Assembly (NCBI GenBank): GCA_035601815.1
Contig: DATNNN010000231.1
Location: 1-8,551 of the forward strand
Direction of reading: 5' to 3'
Length of the DNA stretch: 8,551 nt
From: DATNNN01 sp035601815
GTDB taxonomy: Bacteria; Pseudomonadota; Alphaproteobacteria; Rhizobiales; Xanthobacteraceae
Shown: positions 1 to 6,384 of the stretch, one piece after another
Position numbering within the stretch: position 1 is the stretch's first letter
Layout: every line of letters starts with the position of its first letter
Program-made: the position numbers and the translations under genes
Notes under the pieces: model-generated
Databases searched by the model: none
The model's input: only the letters and a program-made list of their open reading frames with translations
Told to the model about the DNA's origin: nothing

Positions 1-766
1 GGCGCTCCTTGGCGGTGCGCTCGACCTCGTCCCATTTCCGCCGCGGCCCGTCGTAGCCGACGATGACGATATTGCCGCTCGAGCGATAGAAATCGACGTT
101 GGGAAAAACCGCGCCGATGGTGGCGACCGCGGCATCGAACAGCATGGTCGAGGGCTCGACGTTCTGCACCACCACGCCGCCCGGATTCAGGCGCTCCTTG
201 ATCAGCCCGTAGAATTCCTTGGTCAGCAGGTGGAACGGCACGAACGGTCCGCGATAGGCGTCGACCAGGATCATGTCGAAGGTCTTGTGGTTGCGCGCCA
301 GATACATGCGGCCGTCGAGCACCACGATGTCGAAGTTCGGCTCGGGCTTCACGTTGAAATATTGCGCGGTGACGCGCACCACCTGCGGGTCGAGATCGAC
401 GGCGGTGAGCTTCAGCTCGGGGATCGACTTGTGCAGGTACCAGGACGTCCGCCCGCCGCCGAGGCCGATCATGGCGGCGCTCTCGAGCTTGTCGGCGTAG
501 GCGGCGACCACGGTCATCGACTGGGTGTAGTAGGCCGGCAGCTCCATCTCGTCCGCGGGATTGACGATCGATTCGATGTAGTTCAGCCGCCGCGCGCCGA
601 ACGACAGCATCATGTAGCCGTCGGGCCGCTTGTGGACGTAGATGTCGTTGTAGAGCGACTCCACCCGCTCCACGAGCTCGATCGACACGCTCTGGCCAAG
701 CGCCGGCTGAGCGAGCGCAACGGACGCGAGGAGCGCGAAGGCGGGGAGCACCGAGGGCCGCGTCAT
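1..766 (-). CDS. Exported spermidine-synthase-like methyltransferase-fold protein (3' end outside window)
   Basis: 255 residues are visible and the frame is still open at the left edge. Residues 1-24 look like a signal peptide or membrane anchor: basic start, hydrophobic run, small residues before Gln25. The rest has the Rossmann fold of spermidine/spermine synthases: glycine loop GLGGGRTSWYLH (101-112), acidic end of the second strand VDLDP (123-127), DGRMYL (151-156), and DMILVDAY (164-171) followed by FHLLTKEFY (178-186), which matches the catalytic-Asp and TREFY region of SpeE. The family moves an aminopropyl group from decarboxylated SAM to putrescine in the cytoplasm, so an exported member probably has another role or is only anchored. 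The start codon overlaps the stop of the upstream DUF2891 gene (ATGA), which fixes the start and implies translational coupling. The fold assignment is firm. Substrate and activity are unknown. Confidence 0.85.
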   Translation of the reverse strand, partial: MTRPSVLPAFALLASVALAQPALGQSVSIELVERVESLYNDIYVHKRPDGYMMLSFGARRLNYIESIVNPADEMELPAYYTQSMTVVAAYADKLESAAMIGLGGGRTSWYLHKSIPELKLTAVDLDPQVVRVTAQYFNVKPEPNFDIVVLDGRMYLARNHKTFDMILVDAYRGPFVPFHLLTKEFYGLIKERLNPGGVVVQNVEPSTMLFDAAVATIGAVFPNVDFYRSSGNIVIVGYDGPRRKWDEVERTAKER

Positions 767-1722
767 TCCAGGTCCGGTTCGAAGAGCGGTTGCAGGGCGA
801 GCACGCCGAACTGCGCGATCCAGTGGCCGACCTTGCGGTATTCGCCGGCCCACCAATCGCGCCGCTCGTATGAGATGCGAACGTGGCGGGCATAGGACGC
901 GCGCCAACGCGCGTCGCCGGTGGCGCGAAAGATGCGCCACAGACCCCAGGCGCGGCTGAAGTTCAACGCATGAAGATGGGTCGCCGCGATCGTTTCCAGC
1001 GGACGCACCGCATCAGGATCGGGCAGGAGCGTCGCGATTGTCCGGCGCGCCGCGTCTTGCGGCAGCGCGAGCGTAAGCAGCCAGGCCCAGTTCGTCGCTG
1101 TCGCCATGAACGAGCGGGCCGCCACGTCGGCCTCCGGATCGCAGGCGGCAAGTGGTGCCGCGCGAACGCGCTCATCGACGAAGGCGATGAGCTCGCGCTT
1201 GGCCCTGTGAACGCCCCATGCGCGCAAGTTGATGAGCGCCCAGCTCTGGCTTTGGTAGGAGCCGACGCGAGGGTCAAACGCGCGGCCCTTCATGTAATCC
1301 ATGAACGTGCCCGCGATCTCGTCGGCCATGGGCAGCAGCCCGTGTTCGCCGCCGCGTTCGGCTTCAGTGGCGAGCCGCAGGAACCAGGCGCGGCCATAAG
1401 GCATCTCGAACGTGGGATCGGCGGCGATGAAGCGCCGCTCCGCCTCGATATTTGCGAGCCGCTCCATCACGAACGCATGCAAGGCCTCGTCGCCGCTGAG
1501 GCGGGCCGCCGTGAGCAGCGCCCAGTGCCCGTGCACGGCGGAGTGCCAATCGATGCAGCCGTGGAAGATCGCGTGGTCGCTGTCGTGCCGCATCACCGAG
1601 CCGCGCACCTGTTCGGCGAATTCGTGCAGCATCTCGGTGCGCCGCCCGTGCAAGGCGCCGAATTCGTCATCGCGCACGGGGGCGGCGAGCGACATTCCGC
1701 GGTTATAGCGGCGGCGCGACAT
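763..1722 (-). CDS. DUF2891 family protein
   Basis: A 319-residue protein that I recognise as DUF2891 from its hallmark segment HGCIDWHSAVHGHW (about 54-67), rich in His and Trp, followed by PYGRAWFLRL (about 108-117), SYQSQSWALINL (about 155-166) and ATNWAWLLTLAL (about 208-219). The conserved polar and aromatic residues spread over a helical sequence suggest an (alpha/alpha) barrel-like fold with a pocket, but no reaction is established and I assign none. No signal peptide is evident. The first ATG (1722) has no clear Shine-Dalgarno sequence. A second ATG at 1695 (Met10) is equally possible, because the first nine residues are Arg-rich and not obviously part of the domain. The gene ends in a 4-base overlap with the spermidine-synthase-like gene, so the two are very likely one operon and may act together. 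Confidence 0.85.
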   Translation of the reverse strand: MSRRRYNRGMSLAAPVRDDEFGALHGRRTEMLHEFAEQVRGSVMRHDSDHAIFHGCIDWHSAVHGHWALLTAARLSGDEALHAFVMERLANIEAERRFIAADPTFEMPYGRAWFLRLATEAERGGEHGLLPMADEIAGTFMDYMKGRAFDPRVGSYQSQSWALINLRAWGVHRAKRELIAFVDERVRAAPLAACDPEADVAARSFMATATNWAWLLTLALPQDAARRTIATLLPDPDAVRPLETIAATHLHALNFSRAWGLWRIFRATGDARWRASYARHVRISYERRDWWAGEYRKVGHWIAQFGVLALQPLFEPDLE

Positions 1723-1758
1723 CGCGCAATGCGCGGCGGGCGTGCGGGTTCCCGTGAC

Positions 1759-1786
1759 TTGCTTGCGGTGCAGAAGCGCCTATGTC
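1759..1786 (+). promoter_or_regulatory. Candidate sigma-70-type promoter for tRNA-Pro
   Basis: TTGCTT (1759-1764) and TATGTC (1781-1786) are separated by 16 bases. Transcription would start near 1793, about 11 bases before the mature tRNA, which is a normal leader length for tRNA genes. The match to consensus is only partial. The region also lies upstream of the divergent DUF2891 gene, whose own promoter I could not identify. Confidence 0.4.
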
Positions 1787-1803
1787 ACAAGCGGCCGCGC
1801 GGG

Positions 1804-1880
1804 CGGGGCATAGCGCAGCCCGGTAGCGCGGGAGTTTTGGGTACTCCAGGTCGCAGGTTCGAATCCTGCTGCCCCGACCA
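1804..1880 (+). tRNA. tRNA-Pro (anticodon UGG)
   Basis: A 77-base cloverleaf with CCA encoded in the DNA. The acceptor CGGGGCA pairs perfectly with TGCCCCG. The D-arm is GCGC/GCGC. The anticodon stem GGAGT/ACTCC encloses the loop TTTGGGT, giving anticodon TGG for proline codons CCA and, by wobble, others. The T-arm is GCAGG-TTCGAAT-CCTGC, ending in discriminator A plus CCA. Only 12 bases separate it from the DUF192 start codon downstream, so the two are probably co-transcribed. Confidence 0.97.
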
Positions 1881-1892
1881 TTCGCCTCGTTC

Positions 1893-2366
1893 ATGCAAGT
1901 GAGCTCCGCTATTCGATTCCGTCTCCTGCATCGCGCCGCGCTCGCGTTCCTGCTGTTGGCGCTCGCCGCCGGGGTCGTCCGCGCGGCGGCGCTGGAGCCG
2001 CTCGAGATCGTCACCAAGACCGGCGTGCGCGTGTTCAACGTGGAAGTCGCGATCACGCCCGAGGAGCACGCCGTCGGCCTGATGAATCGCCGCACGCTGC
2101 CGGCGGGCACCGGCATGCTGTTCGACTTCGGGCCGCCGCAGATGACCATGATGTGGATGAAGGACACCTACGTGCCCCTCGACATGCTCTTCATCACCGC
2201 CGACGGCACCATCCTCGGCATCGCCGAGGACACGACGCCGCTGTCCCTGCAGCCCATCATGTCGCCGGGGCCGGTGAAGGCAGTGCTCGAGGTGCTGGCG
2301 GGAACCTCGCGCCGCCAAGGGATCGCCCCCGGCGACCGGGTCGGCCACCGCATCTTCCGCCGCTAG
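1893..2366 (+). CDS. DUF192 family exported protein
   Basis: A 157-residue protein. Residues 1-32 form a long signal peptide (basic n-region, then an Ala/Leu-rich core ending VVRAAA), so it is exported to the periplasm. The remainder is one DUF192 domain with its usual blocks: EEHAVGLMNRRTLPAG (57-72), GMLFDF (74-79), MTMMWMKDTYVPLDMLFI (84-101), a DG turn (104-105), and VLEVLAG...IAPGDRV (131-150). The family is small, widespread in bacteria and archaea, and of unknown biochemical function. No Shine-Dalgarno sequence lies in the 12 bases between tRNA-Pro and the ATG. If the tRNA is cut out of a shared transcript, the mRNA would be left with an almost leaderless 5' end. GTG at 1899 is a possible alternative start. 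The next gene begins 26 bases downstream. Confidence 0.92.
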   Translation: MQVSSAIRFRLLHRAALAFLLLALAAGVVRAAALEPLEIVTKTGVRVFNVEVAITPEEHAVGLMNRRTLPAGTGMLFDFGPPQMTMMWMKDTYVPLDMLFITADGTILGIAEDTTPLSLQPIMSPGPVKAVLEVLAGTSRRQGIAPGDRVGHRIFRR

Positions 2367-2392
2367 GGGTTGGCGGCTATAAGCAAGGAACC

Positions 2393-2698
2393 ATGATCGC
2401 CCGCATCTATAAGCCCGCGCGCACGGCCATGCAGTCCGGCGACGCCAACACCCGCGAGTGGCTGCTCGAGTTCGAGGCGGAGTCCGCGCGCTCGGTCGAG
2501 CCGCTCATGGGCTGGACCTCGTCGAGCGACATGAAGAGCCAGGTGCGCCTGAGCTTCGCCAGCAAGGAAGAGGCGATCGCCTACGCCGAGCGCCGCGGCA
2601 TTCCGTTTCAATTGTTCGAGCCGCAGGCGCAAAGACGCCGCAAGATCGCCTACGCCGACAATTTTGGCTACAAGCGTGTCGGGCAGTGGACCCACTGA
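2393..2698 (+). CDS. NDUFS4-like accessory subunit of respiratory complex I
   Basis: A 101-residue protein of the ETC complex I / NDUFS4 (18 kDa) family. This accessory subunit of NADH:ubiquinone oxidoreductase occurs in alphaproteobacteria and mitochondria but not in the minimal E. coli enzyme. Characteristic segments are ARIYKPARTAMQSG (3-16), EPLMGWTSSSDMKSQVRLSF (36-55), KEEAIAYAERRGI (58-70) and YADNFGYKRVGQWTH at the C-terminus (87-101). It has no signal or membrane segment, which fits a peripheral subunit on the cytoplasmic arm. The ATG at 2393 is chosen because the family starts here and AAGGA (2385-2389) lies just before it, though with only a 3-base spacer; the frame is also open further upstream inside the DUF192 gene. 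As usual for this subunit, it lies away from any nuo operon. tRNA-Arg follows 13 bases after the stop. Confidence 0.93.
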   Translation: MIARIYKPARTAMQSGDANTREWLLEFEAESARSVEPLMGWTSSSDMKSQVRLSFASKEEAIAYAERRGIPFQLFEPQAQRRRKIAYADNFGYKRVGQWTH

Positions 2699-2711
2699 CG
2701 GCGCGTCCGGC

Positions 2712-2787
2712 GGCCCCGTAGCTCAGGGGATAGAGCAGCAGCCTTCTAAGCTGCTGGTCGGAGGTTCGAATCCTCCCGGGGTCACCA
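2712..2787 (+). tRNA. tRNA-Arg (anticodon UCU)
   Basis: A 76-base cloverleaf with encoded CCA. The acceptor GGCCCCG pairs with CGGGGTC, with one G-T wobble at the second pair. The anticodon stem GCAGC/GCTGC holds the loop CTTCTAA, anticodon TCT, for the arginine codon AGA and, by wobble, AGG. The T-arm is GGAGG-TTCGAAT-CCTCC. It starts 13 bases after the NDUFS4-like stop codon, so it is likely transcribed from upstream. No plus-strand terminator with a T-run follows. Confidence 0.97.
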
Positions 2788-2828
2788 AATATTTCATACG
2801 GCTCGATGTCGCAATGCGCCGGTGTTTC

Positions 2829-2875
2829 AAAAAAACGCCCGGCACGGAGCCGGGCGTACTCGCAATCGTTTGCGA
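2829..2875 (-). terminator. Rho-independent terminator of the small secreted-protein gene
   Basis: Read on the minus strand, a perfect 9-bp GC-rich stem (2849-2857 with 2835-2843, loop of five bases) runs straight into a seven-T tract (complement of 2829-2835). A second perfect hairpin, TCGCAA-TCGT-TTGCGA (2860-2875), lies just before it, between the stop codon and the terminator. The T-run exists only on the minus strand, so termination is mainly in that direction. Plus-strand transcripts leaving tRNA-Arg would still form the hairpin but without a U-tract. Confidence 0.85.
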
Positions 2876-2879
2876 TGGG

Positions 2880-3179
2880 TCAGAAGTTACCGAGGTAGTC
2901 TGACATCTTGCCATACATCGCGCCGCCCGGGTCGGGCAACAGGTATAGCTTGCCGCCGGACATGACGAGCATGGTTCCGCCGCTAAGCGGGGTCGCCGTA
3001 CCAAGCATGGCTTTTGTCTTGTCCGTCATTTTTCCCATGACGTACTTCCCGCCAGGGCTGACCATGAGGATGGTACCCTCCGCCATCGCCTGCTCGCGTT
3101 GAGCGAACGATGGGGTCGTCGATGCCACTGTGGCCGCAGCCAACGCGAGGGCGACCATCGCCCCTTTGAATACTGACAT
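2880..3179 (-). CDS. Small secreted protein of unknown function with internal repeat
   Basis: A 99-residue protein with a clear signal peptide (1-26, cleavage expected after SFA, before Gln27), so a mature periplasmic or secreted protein of about 73 residues. I do not recognise a family. The mature part contains a diverged internal repeat: GTILMVSPGGKYV (35-47) resembles GTMLVMSGGKLYLL (68-81), and GKMTDK (49-54) resembles YGKMSDY (89-95). It is rich in Met and Gly and has no Cys. The start is well supported: GGAGGA (complement of 3187-3192) sits seven bases before the ATG. It is a single-gene unit with its own terminator. Base composition differs from the neighbours: 3001-3060 is 32/60 GC against 46/60 for 5521-5580 in the acyltransferase, which may reflect different codon choice or later acquisition. 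Confidence 0.8.
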   Translation of the reverse strand: MSVFKGAMVALALAAATVASTTPSFAQREQAMAEGTILMVSPGGKYVMGKMTDKTKAMLGTATPLSGGTMLVMSGGKLYLLPDPGGAMYGKMSDYLGNF

Positions 3180-3342
3180 AGTGATTTCCTCCGGTTGTGA
3201 AGTTAGTCACCCTGTCGCGAAGGAGTGATCAACTCAAAATCACAGCCATGTGTTGCACGGAATCGTGATGTGAGAGCGAGGATCGGGACGAAAGTTCAAT
3301 CTGTGAAGCTGACAGTCCGCCGTTCGAGCCTCGACCGGGCGC
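3180..3342. other. Intergenic region upstream of the small secreted-protein gene
   Basis: 163 bases between the small secreted-protein start and the hydrolase stop, both genes being on the minus strand. It holds the strong ribosome binding site (3187-3192) and presumably the promoter, though I find no convincing -35/-10 pair. Two 12-base imperfect palindromes stand side by side, cacagccatgtg (3241-3252) and cacggaatcgtg (3256-3267). A further short palindrome, TCGAG-C-CTCGA (3324-3334), lies just after the hydrolase stop. No terminator with a T-run is visible for the hydrolase gene. Confidence 0.5.
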
Positions 3343-4773
3343 TTAGGACCGGGAGGGGCCGCTCGTGGCGCTTCCCATCGCCTCGCAGAAGCGCGCGACC
3401 GGCGTCTTCCGGCGGATCAGCGTCATGGGCATGGAGAAGTGCCCGCGGTCGAAGATGAACTGGTTCGCCTCCGGCACGCCCCAGGCCTGAACGAGCGCGA
3501 GCCCGCTCGCAAACGGCGTCACCCGGTCGCGCTTGCCGAGCACGCTCACGATTTTCGCGGGCGCGACCGGGGCCTCCGGCCGCGGGTCGAGCAGGCGCAG
3601 ATAGTCGTCGATGCGCTCCGGCGTCCAGCCGTTGGCAAACGGGTCGTAGGCGGCGCCGAAGATGTTCGTCATCTCGCCCTGTGCGGTGGCGTCGCCGATG
3701 CGGCCGCAGTGGGTGATGAGGAAGAGGCCGTCGGGCCGAAGCCGCGCCGCGCCCTCGCGGGCGCGGTCGGCGGCGAGCTGCGCCGTGAGCGCGCCCAAGC
3801 TGGTGCCGCCGAAGGCGAGCGGCCCGCGCGAGGTCTTGCGCGACCAGTCGGCGAGCACCGCCCACTCCTGCACCGCGCCGAAGAAGCCGTCCATGAGCCC
3901 GGTGGGGAAGGTCGCGATTAGGCGCTCGCCAGCGAACGAGCCCGCCGGCGTGCGGCGGCCATGCCACGGCGCCTCCGGGCGGATGACGCGGAAGCCCGCG
4001 GCGCAAAGCGTGGTCGCCTCGTCGATGAGGCCGCGCCAGTGATCGAACTCCACGCACACGCCGTGGCCGAAGATCAGCGTCGGCGGATCGCTCACGCCGA
4101 CGGGCTCGTGCACGCGGGCGTACACCATGTCGCCGAGCAGCGGGCTCTTGAAGCGCAGCCAGCAGTCGGTGCCGACCGCGCCGGGGACGGGGCGGGAGCT
4201 CTCCACCGCCGGCAACGGGTCGGGCGGCGCAGTGAAAGGCGTGAGATCCGCGCGGGCGCTTGCGTAGATCGCGTCGACCGCCTCCGGGCTCTGGATGTCG
4301 AGCCTGATCGGCGGCGCGCTGCGCCGGAGCAGGAAGGCGAAGAAACGCCGCGCCGCGTTATAGGCGTGCGCCCCATCGAGCCGCGCCGCCTCCACCGCGC
4401 TGCGGTAGGCGACCGAGCTTTCCTCCCAGCCGAAGAACACCCGCTGCCATTCGGCTTCCAGCGCCGCGGCCCGCGCCCGCGCCCTCTGGAAGCGGGCAAG
4501 CGCAATCGTGAGCTTGGCGTCGCCGCCGGGATGCCGCGCGGCACCGAGCGTCTCGTAGAAGCGTTCCGCCGAGCCGTCGGCCGTGCGCGCCGCGGCCCAC
4601 AGACGCGACGCCGGAAAGAAGAAGCGCCTGAGCGCCCATTCGCTGGCCCCATCGAACCACGGCCAGGCGAACGCGAGACTCCAGAGCGAGCGCCGCCAGG
4701 TGCCGCCACGGCCGGACCAGGCATAAGGCCGGGACTTAGGAACGAGGCCGTTCGTCAGGTGGGTCGATACCAT
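3343..4773 (-). CDS. Alpha/beta hydrolase family protein
   Basis: A 476-residue protein in two parts. Residues 1-190 are Arg/Ala/Trp-rich, mostly helical, with no clear signal peptide. Residues 200-465 are an alpha/beta hydrolase domain. Visible active-site elements are the oxyanion HG motif (FGHGV, 235-239), the nucleophile elbow GGTSLG with Ser325, a likely acid Asp416 in GKRDRVTP, and the general base His445 in RGHFSMP. The triad is complete, so it should be an active serine hydrolase (esterase, lipase or thioesterase type). The substrate cannot be read from sequence. The long N-terminal part and the EAPWHGRRTP segment (267-276) loosely recall the ABHD18/DUF2048 group, but I hold that weakly. 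It is transcribed divergently from a glycerol-3-phosphate acyltransferase gene, which makes a lipid substrate plausible. No strong Shine-Dalgarno sequence precedes the chosen ATG. Confidence 0.88.
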   Translation of the reverse strand: MVSTHLTNGLVPKSRPYAWSGRGGTWRRSLWSLAFAWPWFDGASEWALRRFFFPASRLWAAARTADGSAERFYETLGAARHPGGDAKLTIALARFQRARARAAALEAEWQRVFFGWEESSVAYRSAVEAARLDGAHAYNAARRFFAFLLRRSAPPIRLDIQSPEAVDAIYASARADLTPFTAPPDPLPAVESSRPVPGAVGTDCWLRFKSPLLGDMVYARVHEPVGVSDPPTLIFGHGVCVEFDHWRGLIDEATTLCAAGFRVIRPEAPWHGRRTPAGSFAGERLIATFPTGLMDGFFGAVQEWAVLADWSRKTSRGPLAFGGTSLGALTAQLAADRAREGAARLRPDGLFLITHCGRIGDATAQGEMTNIFGAAYDPFANGWTPERIDDYLRLLDPRPEAPVAPAKIVSVLGKRDRVTPFASGLALVQAWGVPEANQFIFDRGHFSMPMTLIRRKTPVARFCEAMGSATSGPSRS

Positions 4774-4847
4774 TTCTTTCTCGTGCCTCGGCCTTGCCGA
4801 TACGCCTTCGACGGGTGGTATCCTAGCCTGCTTTACGCGGGCTCCCC
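4774..4847. promoter_or_regulatory. Shared divergent promoter region (hydrolase / acyltransferase)
   Basis: 74 bases separate the two divergent start codons, so both promoters, and any control site, must overlap here or lie within coding sequence. For the plus-strand gene a weak candidate is TTGCCG (4794-4799) and TATCCT (4819-4824), with a long 19-base spacer. No good minus-strand pair was found. Neither gene has a strong Shine-Dalgarno sequence. Confidence 0.4.
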
Positions 4848-6308
4848 ATGACTACCGTGACGCTGCCGCTCTGGGTCTTCATCGTCCTCGGCGCGCTCGC
4901 GTTGCTGGCGCTGGTCGACCGGCTGTTGATCCCGAGCGCGCGCTGGGCGTTGCGGCGCCGCGCCAACCGCGCCATCGACGAGCTCAACACCCGGCTCCAG
5001 CTCCACATCCAGCCGTTCAAGCTCACCAAGCGCCAGGTGCTCATCGACCAGCTGATCTACGACCCGGAGGTTCTGCACGCCGTCGAGGAATATGCCAAGG
5101 CCGAGCACGTGCCGCGCGAGGTGGCGATGGACAAGGTCAAGCGCTACGCCCGCGAGATCGTACCGTCGTTCAGCGCCTACGCCTATTTCCGCATCGGCAC
5201 GCGCATCGCCAAGCGCCTGTCGCAGATGCTCTATCGCGTGCGCATCGGCTTCAAGAACGACGAGGCGTTGAAGAACGTCGACCCGGATTCGTCGGTGGTG
5301 TTCGTCATCAACCACCGCTCCAACATGGATTACGTGCTGGTCACCTACGTCGCCGCCTCCTCGTCGGCGCTGAGCTACGCCGTCGGCGAGTGGGCGCAGA
5401 TCTTCGGTCTGCGCAACCTCATCCGCTCCATGGGCGCCTACTTCATCCGCCGCGATTCCCGCGACGCGCTCTATCGCAAGGTGCTCGCCCGCTATGTCCA
5501 TATGGCGACCACCGCGGGCGTGGTGCAGGCGATCTTTCCCGAGGGCGGGCTCTCGCGCGACGGCCGCCTGCGCCCGCCCAAGTTCGGCTTGCTCAGCTAC
5601 ATGGTGGCGAGCTTCGATCCGCAGGGGCCGCGCGACGTGGTGTTCATCCCCGTGGGCGTGAACTACGACCGGGTGCTGGAGGATCGCATTCTGACCTCGG
5701 CGGCGAATACCGCGCCGGGCGAGGTGCCCACGTTCCGCTTCCAGCCGCTCGTCTTCGCCCGCCATTTCTTCCGGCATCTGTGGATGGCCGCGCGCGGCCA
5801 CTGGCACCGCTTCGGCTACACCTGTGTCAGCTTCGGCGAGCCGATGTCGCTGCGCAAATATTTGGCCGGGCGGAACGTCGATTTCCGCTTGCTTTCCGCC
5901 GAGGCCCGCCATGCCGAGATCGAGCGGCTCGGCCGCCGGCTCATGGACGCGGTGGGGAGCGTGGTGCCGGCGCTGCCGGTATCGTTGGTGGCGACGGCGT
6001 TGCTGGAGGCCGACGGTCCGCTCACGCTATTCGAGTTGAAGGCGCGCGTGTCGGCCTTGATCGACACCCTGGAAAGCTCCGGCGCCTACGTCCACATCCC
6101 GCGCGCCGACCGCGACTACGCCATCGACGTCGGCCTGCGCATGCTGACGCTGCGCCACCTGGTGACCGAGGAGGAGGGGAGCTACCGCGCCAATCCGAAG
6201 GAGCTTTTGCTGCTGCGCTATTACGCCAACGCCATCGCTCACTTGTTCGCCAAGGCGCCGCCCGCCGAGATCGTCGCTTGGCCGGTGAGCGCAAAAGCCG
6301 CCGGTTGA
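4848..6308 (+). CDS. PlsB-type glycerol-3-phosphate 1-O-acyltransferase
   Basis: A 486-residue membrane-associated acyltransferase, expected to acylate sn-glycerol-3-phosphate at position 1, the first step of phospholipid synthesis. An N-terminal transmembrane helix (about 7-27) is followed by a basic stretch. All four family blocks are present: NHRSNMDY (155-162; catalytic His156 and Asp161, HX4D), GAYFIRR (196-202), FPEGGLSRDGRLRPPKFG (230-247), and IPVGVNYDRVLE (267-278). Blocks II-IV and the C-terminal segment LLLRYYANAIAHLF (454-467) match E. coli PlsB (GGFFIRR, EGGRSRTGR, YYRNNIAHM), which favours PlsB over PlsC. At 486 residues it is far shorter than the roughly 800-residue enterobacterial enzyme: it lacks most of the N-terminal extension and stops just after the YYRNNIAH-like segment. 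It is divergent to the hydrolase; the GST gene follows after 76 bases. Confidence 0.9.
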   Translation: MTTVTLPLWVFIVLGALALLALVDRLLIPSARWALRRRANRAIDELNTRLQLHIQPFKLTKRQVLIDQLIYDPEVLHAVEEYAKAEHVPREVAMDKVKRYAREIVPSFSAYAYFRIGTRIAKRLSQMLYRVRIGFKNDEALKNVDPDSSVVFVINHRSNMDYVLVTYVAASSSALSYAVGEWAQIFGLRNLIRSMGAYFIRRDSRDALYRKVLARYVHMATTAGVVQAIFPEGGLSRDGRLRPPKFGLLSYMVASFDPQGPRDVVFIPVGVNYDRVLEDRILTSAANTAPGEVPTFRFQPLVFARHFFRHLWMAARGHWHRFGYTCVSFGEPMSLRKYLAGRNVDFRLLSAEARHAEIERLGRRLMDAVGSVVPALPVSLVATALLEADGPLTLFELKARVSALIDTLESSGAYVHIPRADRDYAIDVGLRMLTLRHLVTEEEGSYRANPKELLLLRYYANAIAHLFAKAPPAEIVAWPVSAKAAG

Positions 6309-6371
6309 CGCGGCGCGTGCGCGACCGGTTGAATTGCGGGCGGCATTGCAGTGTGATGGACGAAATCTCGA

Positions 6372-6379
6372 GGGAAGGA
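6372..6379 (+). promoter_or_regulatory. Ribosome binding site of the GST gene
   Basis: GGGAAGGA lies five bases before the ATG at 6385. It is one of the better Shine-Dalgarno matches in the window. It shows that translation begins in the frame that encodes MKLYMHPFSITSRP, not in the frame of the gene body, and so is key evidence for the frameshift downstream. Confidence 0.65.
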
Positions 6380-6384
6380 TCGCC

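Noticed and set aside
883..1902. A 339-codon plus-strand open frame opposite the DUF2891 gene, running through tRNA-Pro
   Set aside because: It overlaps a well-supported protein gene and an entire tRNA gene; the composition is typical of a shadow frame.
1804..2787. tRNA genes as attachment sites for an integrated element
   Set aside because: No duplicated tRNA 3' end occurs elsewhere in the window. The only sequence shared by the two tRNAs is the normal T-loop region, and there is no integrase.
2835..2857. The GC hairpin as a bidirectional terminator also serving tRNA-Arg
   Set aside because: The T-run is present only on the minus strand; on the plus strand the hairpin is followed by ACTCGCAATC.
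3301..3315. Possible terminator hairpin ctgt-gaagctg-acag after the hydrolase stop
   Set aside because: The stem has only four pairs and no T-run follows on the minus strand.
3961..4851. A 296-codon plus-strand open frame opposite the hydrolase
   Set aside because: It is antisense to a hydrolase with an intact catalytic triad; the product is Arg-rich with no domain.
4833..5912. A 359-codon minus-strand open frame opposite the acyltransferase
   Set aside because: It is wholly antisense to a gene with all PlsB motifs, and the product is low-complexity and charged with no recognisable domain.
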